A DNA stretch of 64,000 nucleotides from a virus. The stretch is taken from the IMG/VR virus record IMGVR_UViG_3300024433_001307, positions 1 through 64,000 of that record; one strand, given 5' to 3'. A program made the translations under genes and the position numbers. The notes under the pieces were generated by a model, which saw only the letters and a list, made by a program, of their open reading frames with translations, did not search any database and was not told the DNA's origin. Of the stretch, positions 7,468 to 15,136 are shown in pieces (position 1 is the stretch's first letter; the number at the start of each line of letters is the position of its first letter).

Positions 7468-8654
7468 TTCAATATCTCCACTTGTTTCATCGCTACTTTG
7501 AATTCCATTAGTGAATCCAAACCACCGTATTCTAACAAATCTCTGATATCTATTTCATCAATTCTGTTAATTCCATTCTTTGTGTCTTCCAAGAATGGTT
7601 CGATATGATTATTATAACTTTCCTGTCCTAAGAGAACGAATGCTTGGAACTTGATACTTGTGACACCAGGATTATTATTTATGACATGAGCTGCTAACAT
7701 CGTATCCCAATACCATCTTCTTACATTGAATCCTAATTTGGCTCTTGTCCATCTATCCTCAAATTTTATATTGGAGGCTATTTTTGGAATATCGGTCTTC
7801 AATAATTCAGCAGTGGCGTCTACAGCATCTCCCACCCAAGGATATGATATTGTTTTTTTATCATTCCAACAGACTGAACAAGATACAATTTTGGAATCTT
7901 CTCTTTCCGGTTTCAATGTATTGGTTTCATAATCAAATGAGATATACCCTTTTTGTTTAGATATATGTCTAATGATTTTTGCTGCTCGGGATGGACTGAC
8001 TATTATTTCTATTTGGTCTTTATATGATGGCACTACTTTCCAAGGTTTGGATTTGATTTTTGATATAGCCATCTTCAAATGTCTTTTGAATATTCTACGC
8101 AATACTCGACTATTCTTTCTTAAAATGTGGGATGGATGATATGTAGGAATTATCCAAGCATTAGGATTTCTACATGGAATGCAGTAATCTCCCCATCTGC
8201 TTATCGAACCTACATCAGCATTATATACAATACCTAAGAGCGATTGCACAGCCACACCACCTAATAAAATGATGACATTTGGATTATATTTTTCAACGGT
8301 TTTCATAAGGTTTGGTCTGCAAGCTTCTATCATCTCATCGGTAGGTGTTTTGTTTCCTTTTCTTCTACATATTACGGCATTGGTTTTCCAACAATCTATG
8401 TCCAAATCTATATCCAAAGTTCTTAAACATCGTCTAAAGTATTGTCCTGTCCTACCTATCAATTGAGTATTCTGTCTATCCTCTTCTTCTCCAGGAGCTT
8501 CAGCTATAACCAATATCTTTTTCTTACCCTTACCTGTTGGTGGCATCTTTGGAGATTTACAATGTCTATATAATTTACATAGACCGCATTTGGGTATGCG
8601 AGATATTTTTTGTGTGTTATATAATCTGGAAGATGAAAAGAATCCTTCACTCAT
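7464..8654 (-). CDS. uracil-DNA glycosylase (family 4-like) fused to DEDDy 3'-5' exonuclease
   Basis: Two-domain protein of 396 residues. Residues 1-190 resemble an iron-sulfur uracil-DNA glycosylase. They contain C23, C26 and C32, the loop EAPGEEEDRQ, GRTGQYF, and the HPS motif in TYHPSHIL. From about 230 to the end there is a PolI-type proofreading exonuclease: FDYETN (motif I D-x-E), NIKFEDRW (motif II) and YGGLD (motif III, Tyr-x3-Asp). In some Bacillus phage polymerases the order UDG-exonuclease-polymerase is one chain. Here the polymerase is a separate gene with a MazG-like gene between. The likely role is proofreading plus uracil surveillance at the fork. The start has RBS AAAGGAAG. 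Confidence 0.85.
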   Translation of the reverse strand: MSEGFFSSSRLYNTQKISRIPKCGLCKLYRHCKSPKMPPTGKGKKKILVIAEAPGEEEDRQNTQLIGRTGQYFRRCLRTLDIDLDIDCWKTNAVICRRKGNKTPTDEMIEACRPNLMKTVEKYNPNVIILLGGVAVQSLLGIVYNADVGSISRWGDYCIPCRNPNAWIIPTYHPSHILRKNSRVLRRIFKRHLKMAISKIKSKPWKVVPSYKDQIEIIVSPSRAAKIIRHISKQKGYISFDYETNTLKPEREDSKIVSCSVCWNDKKTISYPWVGDAVDATAELLKTDIPKIASNIKFEDRWTRAKLGFNVRRWYWDTMLAAHVINNNPGVTSIKFQAFVLLGQESYNNHIEPFLEDTKNGINRIDEIDIRDLLEYGGLDSLMEFKVAMKQVEILK

Positions 8655-8655
8655 T

Positions 8656-9675
8656 TTATTCTTCCTTTATTGCACCCAGAGCGGTTACATATACGAATTT
8701 TCCTGCTTTGACTTTTAGACGATTTTTGGTTAATATACATTTATTATGACGTTGTACTAATTCGGAGAGAAGATTGGGAGCTATGGTAAAAGTGGAAGGT
8801 TTGTCATCATATTTTATTCTTTTAATTTCGCTGAACCATCCCGAAACACCTCTTCCTGTTATTTTGAATTTATTTTCTCGAAGATTTACTTTGATTCTAT
8901 TATCATCTGCATTCTCAATGGAGAATATTTCTGCTCTTTCTATGATTTTTTCAATTCCCTTTGGTAAGATAATATCAATACCTTTAGCGATTTTCAATAT
9001 GGATGATAGGTCAGGATATTTTCCTGTGAAACGACGACAACCTAAAACAAGACCGTCTCGATTTCTAAAATGTATCCAAGATTTTGTTTCACCAAATTCT
9101 ATCATGTTTAATGAAACAATATGTCTTAATGATTGTTTTCTAATAAGGATTGGTTTTTCTATTTTCATTTTTATTTCATAACGGGCAGCTTGATAATTGT
9201 CACAGGCTTCTATCCATTTGGAATCCAAATGTATGCAGGTCATTGCAAATTGGGATTCATCTCTCCCTGCACATTCTTGAACCATAGAGACGGCATCAGC
9301 AAAGTTTTTAGATAATGGTTTCCATTTCTTTGGTTTCTTTACGGTTTGTATTGGAAGACGAATTTTTTCTTCCACTCTGATACCTATACGTTTTGATTTT
9401 CCTTTAATCAATAATTCTCCTTTATCTTCGAATTCCGGTGTTACCTCTATCATTCTCTCCCGGAGTTTACGAAGTATAGATATGAGAGGTAGAGCTGGAA
9501 CCGCTGCCTCAATATGAAGAAGAGAATCTTGGATGCAAATTATCTCATCATTATAGGTCATCACCTTTCCGTTTTTGAATATGAAACAGGATGATTGTTC
9601 TATAATTTCAAGTGGAGATAATCCTGGAAGAACCAATTCCAATTGTGTCAAAAACTTTTCTCTATCAATTTTCAT
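8656..9675 (-). CDS. sliding clamp (DnaN-like beta clamp)
   Basis: Processivity clamp, 339 residues, close to the length of bacterial beta clamps (about 365). The middle domain has the pattern DAVSMVQECAGRDESQF then IHLDSKWIEACDNYQAARY. The last domain has a region typical of DnaN (IERAEIFSIENADDNRIKVN and the following strand), ending near VYVTALGA. Together with the clamp loader and the family A polymerase it gives the phage its own processivity system. Its RBS region overlaps the small gene upstream by 4 bases (9672-9675), and it is followed after one base by the UDG-exonuclease gene. Confidence 0.82.
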   Translation of the reverse strand: MKIDREKFLTQLELVLPGLSPLEIIEQSSCFIFKNGKVMTYNDEIICIQDSLLHIEAAVPALPLISILRKLRERMIEVTPEFEDKGELLIKGKSKRIGIRVEEKIRLPIQTVKKPKKWKPLSKNFADAVSMVQECAGRDESQFAMTCIHLDSKWIEACDNYQAARYEIKMKIEKPILIRKQSLRHIVSLNMIEFGETKSWIHFRNRDGLVLGCRRFTGKYPDLSSILKIAKGIDIILPKGIEKIIERAEIFSIENADDNRIKVNLRENKFKITGRGVSGWFSEIKRIKYDDKPSTFTIAPNLLSELVQRHNKCILTKNRLKVKAGKFVYVTALGAIKEE

Positions 9676-9851
9676 CTTTTGGTTCCTTTTCTCTTTTTTC
9701 TCTTATCAAATTTCTTTTTATATTTTTCAAATCTTTGTAATGCCTCCGATTTTTTCTCACTGTAGAAATCACTATAGGATAACATGATGTCTGCATCAAA
9801 ATCTTCTGGAGCCACATCTTTACTTCTCGAACCCGAGTAAAATAATATCAT
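9672..9851 (-). CDS. 59-aa protein resembling the N-terminal strand of a DpdA/TGT barrel
   Basis: Short protein starting MILFYSGSRSKDVAPE, then DADIMLSYSDF, then a basic helical tail (YKKKFDKRKKRKGTKR). In one-chain DpdA-like transglycosylases a first barrel strand of the type FxSGxxS... precedes the LDSGA strand. Here the LDSGA strand begins the upstream gene, and this piece follows it, coupled by an ATGA overlap. I infer that it completes the DpdA barrel as a separate subunit. The ATG at 9851 is preferred because of this coupling, and the longer frame to 9893 only overlaps dpdA. The alternative is an unrelated small protein. Confidence 0.55.
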   Translation of the reverse strand: MILFYSGSRSKDVAPEDFDADIMLSYSDFYSEKKSEALQRFEKYKKKFDKRKKRKGTKR

Positions 9852-10873
9852 GCAAATAATCCTTCTCTGTGAAATCGAAGAGCCCAAGGCCATTTTGGAA
9901 GAGAATTACTCAATGCCTGAAAATAAAAAAGATTGGCTCTCATTCTACTTTGGTAATCGTTTGTGACACCTGGTTTTTGTATACCCTTTTTTATCGAACC
10001 TACAGGAACATTTATGGTATTAAGCCACTCCTTTACATGGTCTCTTTCTCTCTTTGAAATAGTATAGAAATGTTTTCTTCCTATTTTTATTCTTGGTGAT
10101 TCATTTGATACAGCAAGTGCGAATGGAGATTTATCAAAACCAAATTCGCCTTCTTTCTTACGTGGAATATATATACCTCCCCAACCTCCCATTTTTGTCC
10201 ACGAGGCAGAGTCCACCCCCCACCAAGGATATCTTGTCAATAAATCATAGGAGGTACAAGCCAATCCATGAGCTTTGACTATGGGCATACCTTTTGAATC
10301 CGTTAACACATTCAACCAAATCTCATCCAAGATAGGTTGAACAATAGAAAATCGATTAGGAGAAATTCCACCTATACAAATAATTTGATAACCTTCTTTT
10401 ATATATCTTTTCAACCATTTTACATCATTACCTATATGAAATACAGGTAGAGGATGACATCCTTTACTTTCCATGTATTTTAGAGACTTGTAAGATTCCT
10501 CTGCATTATTTATCACATCAAGATTGATATAAGCATATAGATATTTGCTGTGTTTTTTGATAAACCTTATGTAGGAATCTCGAAATTTTCTGAATTCATT
10601 TGTCTTGTAATATGTAAAATCCAAACTTACTCTATTTATGAAATGCGTTCCAGGTCCATGTTGTTCTCCTCGAACTGGTTTTGTTTTCTTTTTTAATTTC
10701 TCGATATCGGAAGGTTGAAGAAGATTGAATCCATCCTCTTCGTATAATATCTTTTCCTTCCATTTTGCAATTCTCCATCGAGGTACAAATAATCCTGCTT
10801 CTCTATTTTTCTTCACAAATTTATTATATAGGTATGTCGCTCCTGAATCCAATATCAACAAAGGACATTCCAT
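9848..10873 (-). CDS. dpdA: DpdA-like 7-deazaguanine DNA transglycosylase
   Basis: TGT-related TIM-barrel enzyme of 341 residues that exchanges guanine in DNA for a 7-deazaguanine base. Landmarks: LILDSGATY at the N-terminus; the first catalytic-type Asp D119 in YINLDV; VFHIGND at 144-150; ICIGGISPN at 166; KAHGLACTS at 200; and the candidate nucleophile D221 in WWGVDSASW. The last part, DYQSRMRANLFYFQALSN, is also typical of phage DpdA. The usual first barrel strand is missing from the N-terminus (see the 59-aa gene just downstream). The queD-queE-folE genes 3-4 kb upstream in the same operon supply its substrate. It starts one base after the glycosyltransferase stop. Confidence 0.8.
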   Translation of the reverse strand: MECPLLILDSGATYLYNKFVKKNREAGLFVPRWRIAKWKEKILYEEDGFNLLQPSDIEKLKKKTKPVRGEQHGPGTHFINRVSLDFTYYKTNEFRKFRDSYIRFIKKHSKYLYAYINLDVINNAEESYKSLKYMESKGCHPLPVFHIGNDVKWLKRYIKEGYQIICIGGISPNRFSIVQPILDEIWLNVLTDSKGMPIVKAHGLACTSYDLLTRYPWWGVDSASWTKMGGWGGIYIPRKKEGEFGFDKSPFALAVSNESPRIKIGRKHFYTISKRERDHVKEWLNTINVPVGSIKKGIQKPGVTNDYQSRMRANLFYFQALSNSLPKWPWALRFHREGLFA

Positions 10874-12001
10874 TTATTTTCTCCATATCACTTTGAGCAT
10901 ATTCTTCCAAGAATCATCATGTCGAAGATGTATCCAAGCTCTTTTATCTATCTCTTCTTCTGTCCATAAATCATCTCTATCCAAAATTGATATGACTTTA
11001 TTTACAGCACTTTGCAAATTCAAATGTTCATACATAAATGACATATCATAATTGAATGCTTCGGGGAAAGAACGAAAATAAGGATAGATAGGATAACAGC
11101 CGGCAACACTTGCTTCCAATAAACATATTGAAATAAAGTCCTGATTGGCCGTATTCATTTGGATTTTTGCTCTACATAATTCATTGTAATATTCTTCCTT
11201 TGTCAAACCTTCTTTGAGAATTATGTTATTTGGATATTCTGCTATCAATCTTTTCAGACCATCTATGAGCATCTGATTATTACTTTTCAATCTATTAAAA
11301 GATGTGCATATCACAAATTCTGCTTTGGGTCTTTGTTTTATTACTTCAACAGCCACCTTCATAAAGAAACCGGGATTCTTTTCAACATCCCATCTACTGC
11401 TGAATATTATTTTGTTTTCCCTTTCAATGATTGTTCCTTCAGGCATTCTTTCTCTTACTTCTTCGGAACTGAAGATATGTCCTATAATATGAATTTTTTC
11501 TCTCTCACATACTCCTCCAAGATAGAGCAAATCTTTTAAGCAAACGGAATTTACGAATATTCCAGTTAATGCTGCTGCTATTCCTTTTTCAAAATGTCTC
11601 ATCCAATGTCTCATAGGATAAGTGAAATCAAATTCATCAACACTTTGAGCATGACAAAAGGCAAACATTGAAGGATGAATATTGAATAGATGAAAAGCAT
11701 ATGGAAGAGCTTCTATTCCTGGATGCCAAAAGTCATCGAAATAAATACTATCTGAATTTTTGATTATTCCTTCTTCCAATAATATCAATAATTGTTCAAT
11801 CTGAGAGAAAGCCCATATTGAACGACCTATAGCATCCAAGACCTGTCCTGTCTTAATTGCTTCACCAGTTGATTTGCCCTCTATTCTTTTGTAGGAGATA
11901 TTAAGTTTTATCCAATTCCTCTCCAACCAACCTGTTTTGGGAGCCGACCATTGCATGGTATATCTTTCTTTGTGTGATTCTAATGGACAGTAATACATCA
12001 T
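10874..12001 (-). CDS. GT-B glycosyltransferase (GT4-like) inside the base-modification operon
   Basis: Glycosyltransferase of 375 residues. The C-terminal Rossmann half has the GT4 pattern: IIFSSRWDVEKNP (near residue 225), AEFVICTSFNR, GLTKEEYYNELCRAKI, and the donor-site strand SICLLEASVAGCYPI. The N-terminal half carries FCHAQSVDEFDF and other acceptor-side elements I cannot assign. I start it at 12001 (MMYYC...) because GGAGGT lies 9 bases upstream and the ATG shares a base with the previous stop (TAATG). Its position between radical SAM and dpdA genes suggests the acceptor could be a modified base rather than a cell-surface sugar. That is inference. Confidence 0.75.
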   Translation of the reverse strand: MMYYCPLESHKERYTMQWSAPKTGWLERNWIKLNISYKRIEGKSTGEAIKTGQVLDAIGRSIWAFSQIEQLLILLEEGIIKNSDSIYFDDFWHPGIEALPYAFHLFNIHPSMFAFCHAQSVDEFDFTYPMRHWMRHFEKGIAAALTGIFVNSVCLKDLLYLGGVCEREKIHIIGHIFSSEEVRERMPEGTIIERENKIIFSSRWDVEKNPGFFMKVAVEVIKQRPKAEFVICTSFNRLKSNNQMLIDGLKRLIAEYPNNIILKEGLTKEEYYNELCRAKIQMNTANQDFISICLLEASVAGCYPIYPYFRSFPEAFNYDMSFMYEHLNLQSAVNKVISILDRDDLWTEEEIDKRAWIHLRHDDSWKNMLKVIWRK

Positions 12002-12942
12002 TATATTATACCTCCACATCTTATTCCGCTAAGCATCCAAGTCGCAAGACGTTGATTGCCCTGTATAAAATCACCTATTATTCCTTGAGATTTTGGTTTG
12101 TATATTTTGATTCCATAAATCAATTGACTATAATAGTTGGTTCTTTCCAAACTTATTATATTGTATTCTTGGGAGAGGAGGCTATTGGGTATCCAGGATG
12201 GTCTGGTTCTGGCTATCTTTCCATTAACCCACTTACCTTTTCCTATTCCCTGATATCCATCATACGGATAAAAGAATTGACCACAGGCATACCATACACC
12301 ATTGTTGAAATGTATAGATCTCTTGAGTGATACAGGTTTCATCCATCTGGCATTCTCTGCGATAGATTCTTTTGTTTCGCCAGGTAAACAAGTCATATTG
12401 AGATAATATATGACTATCTTTTTGGTGGGTATGTAATCTTTTACCTTTTTGAATAAAGCCACATTTTCAAGACCTATTTCAATAATTCTCAACCCACAAT
12501 CATATAGATAATCCTCTCCAAATTTTTCCAATATCTTAATTGTACTTTTATAATCGGACATGGCAAGCCATTGTATCTTTTGCTTCTTCAAGAGGATTAG
12601 AATTCTATCCATGCTGTTATTATAGAAGAGATTTTCATCCATGAAATGAATGTTCTCGTTTTTATATTGACTGAGAATATATTTATAATTACCAAAGTGT
12701 ATACGACCCTTATGTGTTATAGCTGTGGGACAGAAAGGGCATTGATTGGGACAACCCACACTCAATAAAGCAGGTCGGGCATGGATATAAGGATATATGT
12801 GCAAATCACAATCATATCCATCCCAATCATTTTTGGTTTCAAGTAACTTCTTAAATCGATTGATATTTTGATACTTTCCATCTAATACTTGTTGAAAATA
12901 ATCAACAGGTGTCTTGAATGTTACAATCCTTTTTCCATTCAT
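12001..12942 (-). CDS. radical SAM enzyme of unknown substrate
   Basis: 313 residues with the iron-sulfur motif C-x3-C-x2-C in the stretch SVGCPNQCPFCPTA, near residue 60. HFMDENLFYN, LRIIEIGLENV and YYLNMTCLPGETKES match later strands of a radical SAM barrel of the kind found in B12-type and methylthiotransferase families. No separate cobalamin domain is evident, and the N-terminal 50 residues are too short for one. Aromatic and cysteine residues (NGVWYACGQFFYP) mark a possible substrate pocket. It sits in the 7-deazaguanine operon between a QueD paralogue and a glycosyltransferase, so a base-tailoring role is plausible but unproven. Confidence 0.8.
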   Translation of the reverse strand: MNGKRIVTFKTPVDYFQQVLDGKYQNINRFKKLLETKNDWDGYDCDLHIYPYIHARPALLSVGCPNQCPFCPTAITHKGRIHFGNYKYILSQYKNENIHFMDENLFYNNSMDRILILLKKQKIQWLAMSDYKSTIKILEKFGEDYLYDCGLRIIEIGLENVALFKKVKDYIPTKKIVIYYLNMTCLPGETKESIAENARWMKPVSLKRSIHFNNGVWYACGQFFYPYDGYQGIGKGKWVNGKIARTRPSWIPNSLLSQEYNIISLERTNYYSQLIYGIKIYKPKSQGIIGDFIQGNQRLATWMLSGIRCGGII

Positions 12943-12945
12943 AAT

Positions 12946-13269
12946 CTATTCTCTCTCTATTGTGGCTCCGTTTTCACCGTCCTCACTTACTTTGACATAT
13001 TCAGCTGTAAATTCATTAAACAATCTTTTGGCAATCATTTCACAAGACAATTCAAATCTTTTTCGCTCAAAATGTTTCTTTATATATTCATTTACCTCAT
13101 CTTTGAATTGAAGAAATTCAATATCTCTGTCATCATGTCGTACTGCTACACCTATTTCAACTTCGAATATATGTCGATGATATGCCCTTAGGAAATAAAC
13201 TTCTTCAGGAGCATCCTTCCAGCGATGAAAGGCTTCAAATATGGTAGTTATCCATATTGTTGTTTTCAT
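12946..13269 (-). CDS. QueD paralogue (T-fold) lacking the catalytic cysteine
   Basis: 107 residues that align along their length with QueD-type 6-carboxytetrahydropterin synthases. H15, H31 and H33 sit where QueD has its three zinc histidines. DIEFLQFKDEV matches the IDFTHISEIV strand-helix of the true QueD in this window, SCEMIAKRL matches TAENIAKWI, and the ending resembles the last QueD strand. The Cys that precedes the HxH motif in QueD is absent. A true QueD is encoded 1.5 kb upstream, so this is probably a different step, such as acting on 7-carboxy-7-deazaguanine. The ATG at 13269 follows AAAGGTGA, and the GTG at 13278 is less likely. Confidence 0.72.
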   Translation of the reverse strand: MKTTIWITTIFEAFHRWKDAPEEVYFLRAYHRHIFEVEIGVAVRHDDRDIEFLQFKDEVNEYIKKHFERKRFELSCEMIAKRLFNEFTAEYVKVSEDGENGATIERE

Positions 13270-13270
13270 T

Positions 13271-14179
13271 TCAATCACCTTTCTTTATTAAGGTTAATAA
13301 TTCAACTCTGGTATTATGACTGGTATTGAAAGAACCTGTCAAAGAAGAGGTTGTCATTATGGAATGCTGTTTCTTTACACCACGAGCTATCATACATAGA
13401 TGTTGAGCTTCCAAAATACAAGCTGAACCGTGAGGTTCTATCATTTCATCCAAAGCTTCTGTAATCTGTTGACAAAGTCTTTCTTGTATTTGAAGACGCC
13501 TTGAAAATATCTCTAAAAGTCGTATCAATTTGGATGCTCCTATCACTTTACCTTTTGGAATATATGCTATATGAGCTTTTCCATAGAAGGGTAGCATGTG
13601 ATGTTCACAAGTTGAATAGAATTCGATATCTTTAACAAGAACCATTTCATCACAGGTATCATCTTTGAATACCTTAATAATTTCTGATGGTTTTTGTTGA
13701 TAGCCACCGAATAATGTTTTGTATGATTTGATAACTCTGTCTGGGGTCTCCTTCAATCCTTCTCGCTCCGGGTCATCCCCTATATATTCAATCAATCTTC
13801 TTACATTATCAATTGGACCTTTCTCCTTACACATCCTCTCCCATGGAAAAGAAATCCAAATTCCTTTCAGAGATTTATGTTCTCTGGTTTTATCTATCAA
13901 AGCATAAAAGGATAACGAATGTCCATATTTAGATGTAAATTTATCTCTTGTACTTCCAGTATCAATAATATCATCAATGAAAATACAATCATTATCCGGC
14001 TTTTCTACGAGATAAGCCTCCCCTTCTGTAAAAGATAAAACGGCTTGAGCAGCATAAATTCCTCCTCGTGGAATACCATATATTTTCACGGCTCGTTTTG
14101 TATATATCAAATCTATTTTTGATGCTATATCCATGGCGTTGTATTGGACATTATCCCAAGTAAAGTTCATTGTTTGCAT
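13271..14179 (-). CDS. folE: phosphoribosyltransferase-like domain fused to GTP cyclohydrolase I
   Basis: Two-domain protein of 302 residues. Residues 1-120 look like a type I phosphoribosyltransferase: IYGIPRGGIYAAQAV and the PRPP loop IFIDDIIDTGST. Residues 125-302 are GTP cyclohydrolase I, with STCEHHMLPFYGKAH, IGASKLIRL, QERLCQQI and LCMIARGVKKQHS providing zinc and active-site residues. FolE makes dihydroneopterin triphosphate, the entry compound for 7-deazaguanine synthesis. The role of the PRTase part is unknown; it might salvage a deazapurine base. The gene shares a TAATG junction with queE upstream and is two bases from the QueD paralogue. Confidence 0.88.
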   Translation of the reverse strand: MQTMNFTWDNVQYNAMDIASKIDLIYTKRAVKIYGIPRGGIYAAQAVLSFTEGEAYLVEKPDNDCIFIDDIIDTGSTRDKFTSKYGHSLSFYALIDKTREHKSLKGIWISFPWERMCKEKGPIDNVRRLIEYIGDDPEREGLKETPDRVIKSYKTLFGGYQQKPSEIIKVFKDDTCDEMVLVKDIEFYSTCEHHMLPFYGKAHIAYIPKGKVIGASKLIRLLEIFSRRLQIQERLCQQITEALDEMIEPHGSACILEAQHLCMIARGVKKQHSIMTTSSLTGSFNTSHNTRVELLTLIKKGD

Positions 14180-14781
14180 TATCTAATCCTAATTATCTTT
14201 TGTATTTGCACACTCAATTTCCATTTTGGATTCCTCAAAACAAAATCCACAGCTGGTTTGTAATTCTCAGAGCAAGGTTGAACAAAGGCCAAACCTTTTT
14301 CAAATTTATCTTCCAAATAATGTTCGTATTTAGTAGGGTCATTGCTTTCTGTTAGGACAACCTTTACTTCGTGAGCCATTCTAAGGCTTCTAATCATTTC
14401 GGTACTAAAATACTTTGGACTTACTGTTATCCAATCCAATAATCCTTTATCTTTCAAAGGACGTATTCTATCTGGGTTGGTTCCATTTGTTTCTATTGCT
14501 ATTATTGCAGAATTTGATATCTCCAATCTTTCCAATAATCCTCTCAAAGGATATATTGTGGGTTCTCCTCCTGTTAAAACAATCAAAGGACATTTAGAAT
14601 TATAAGCCTTAACTGCACAAACTATCTGCTTTGCTGATAATTCTACCTTTTTGGAATGGTCTGTATCACACCAAGAGCAATTCAAATTACAACCGGCAAA
14701 ACGAATGAAGACAGCAGGCATACCAGCATTACTTCCCTCACCTTGGATGGAATAAAAGATTTCATTTATGGGATATAACAT
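14179..14781 (-). CDS. queE: 7-carboxy-7-deazaguanine synthase
   Basis: Radical SAM ring-contraction enzyme converting 6-carboxy-tetrahydropterin to 7-carboxy-7-deazaguanine (CDG). 200 residues, near the usual length. EIFYSIQGEGSNAGMPAVFI is the family start, and FAGCNLNCSWCDTDH carries C-x3-C-x2-C for the 4Fe-4S cluster. LTGGEPTIY and ETNGT follow as expected. The start overlaps queD by 16 bases. Together with QueD and FolE it makes CDG from GTP. Confidence 0.93.
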   Translation of the reverse strand: MLYPINEIFYSIQGEGSNAGMPAVFIRFAGCNLNCSWCDTDHSKKVELSAKQIVCAVKAYNSKCPLIVLTGGEPTIYPLRGLLERLEISNSAIIAIETNGTNPDRIRPLKDKGLLDWITVSPKYFSTEMIRSLRMAHEVKVVLTESNDPTKYEHYLEDKFEKGLAFVQPCSENYKPAVDFVLRNPKWKLSVQIQKIIRIR

Positions 14782-15134
14782 GCCACATTCCCCTCACTTT
14801 CCTGAACGGTGACTTTCGAAACCCAACTTCTGTTGCTATCCTCGTCTCTATGAATATCTAATTCCTTTTCAATTTCATCCCTTATCCATTTTGCTATATT
14901 CTCGGCTGTTGGTTGTTTGATAAAATTATTTAGATTTCGATGGTCTAACCTATTCACAATTTCGCTTATGTGAGTAAAATCTATTACCATCCCTTCTTCG
15001 TTCAATTCTTCGGCACACACTTCTACTTCAATAATCCAATTGTGGCCATGTTGTCTGGTACAAGGTGATTTATAGGGAAGGTCCAATTGATGCAAGCCTG
15101 CTATCTCTATTCGTTTTGTTGCGGTATATCCCAT
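14766..15134 (-). CDS. queD: 6-carboxy-5,6,7,8-tetrahydropterin synthase
   Basis: T-fold enzyme of 122 residues making 6-carboxytetrahydropterin from dihydroneopterin triphosphate. H15, H29 and H31 are the zinc ligands, and C25 in CTRQHGHNW is the catalytic cysteine (C-x3-H-x-H). VIDFTHISE and PTAENIAKWI are conserved elements. It is the first gene of the deazaguanine block in transcription order and starts two bases after a winged-helix protein gene. Confidence 0.93.
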   Translation of the reverse strand: MGYTATKRIEIAGLHQLDLPYKSPCTRQHGHNWIIEVEVCAEELNEEGMVIDFTHISEIVNRLDHRNLNNFIKQPTAENIAKWIRDEIEKELDIHRDEDSNRSWVSKVTVQESEGNVACYIP

Positions 15135-15136
15135 GT

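Noticed and set aside
7726-9315. Plus-strand frames opposite the UDG-exonuclease and clamp genes
   Set aside because: They overlap recognised genes fully, lack RBSs and show no family features.
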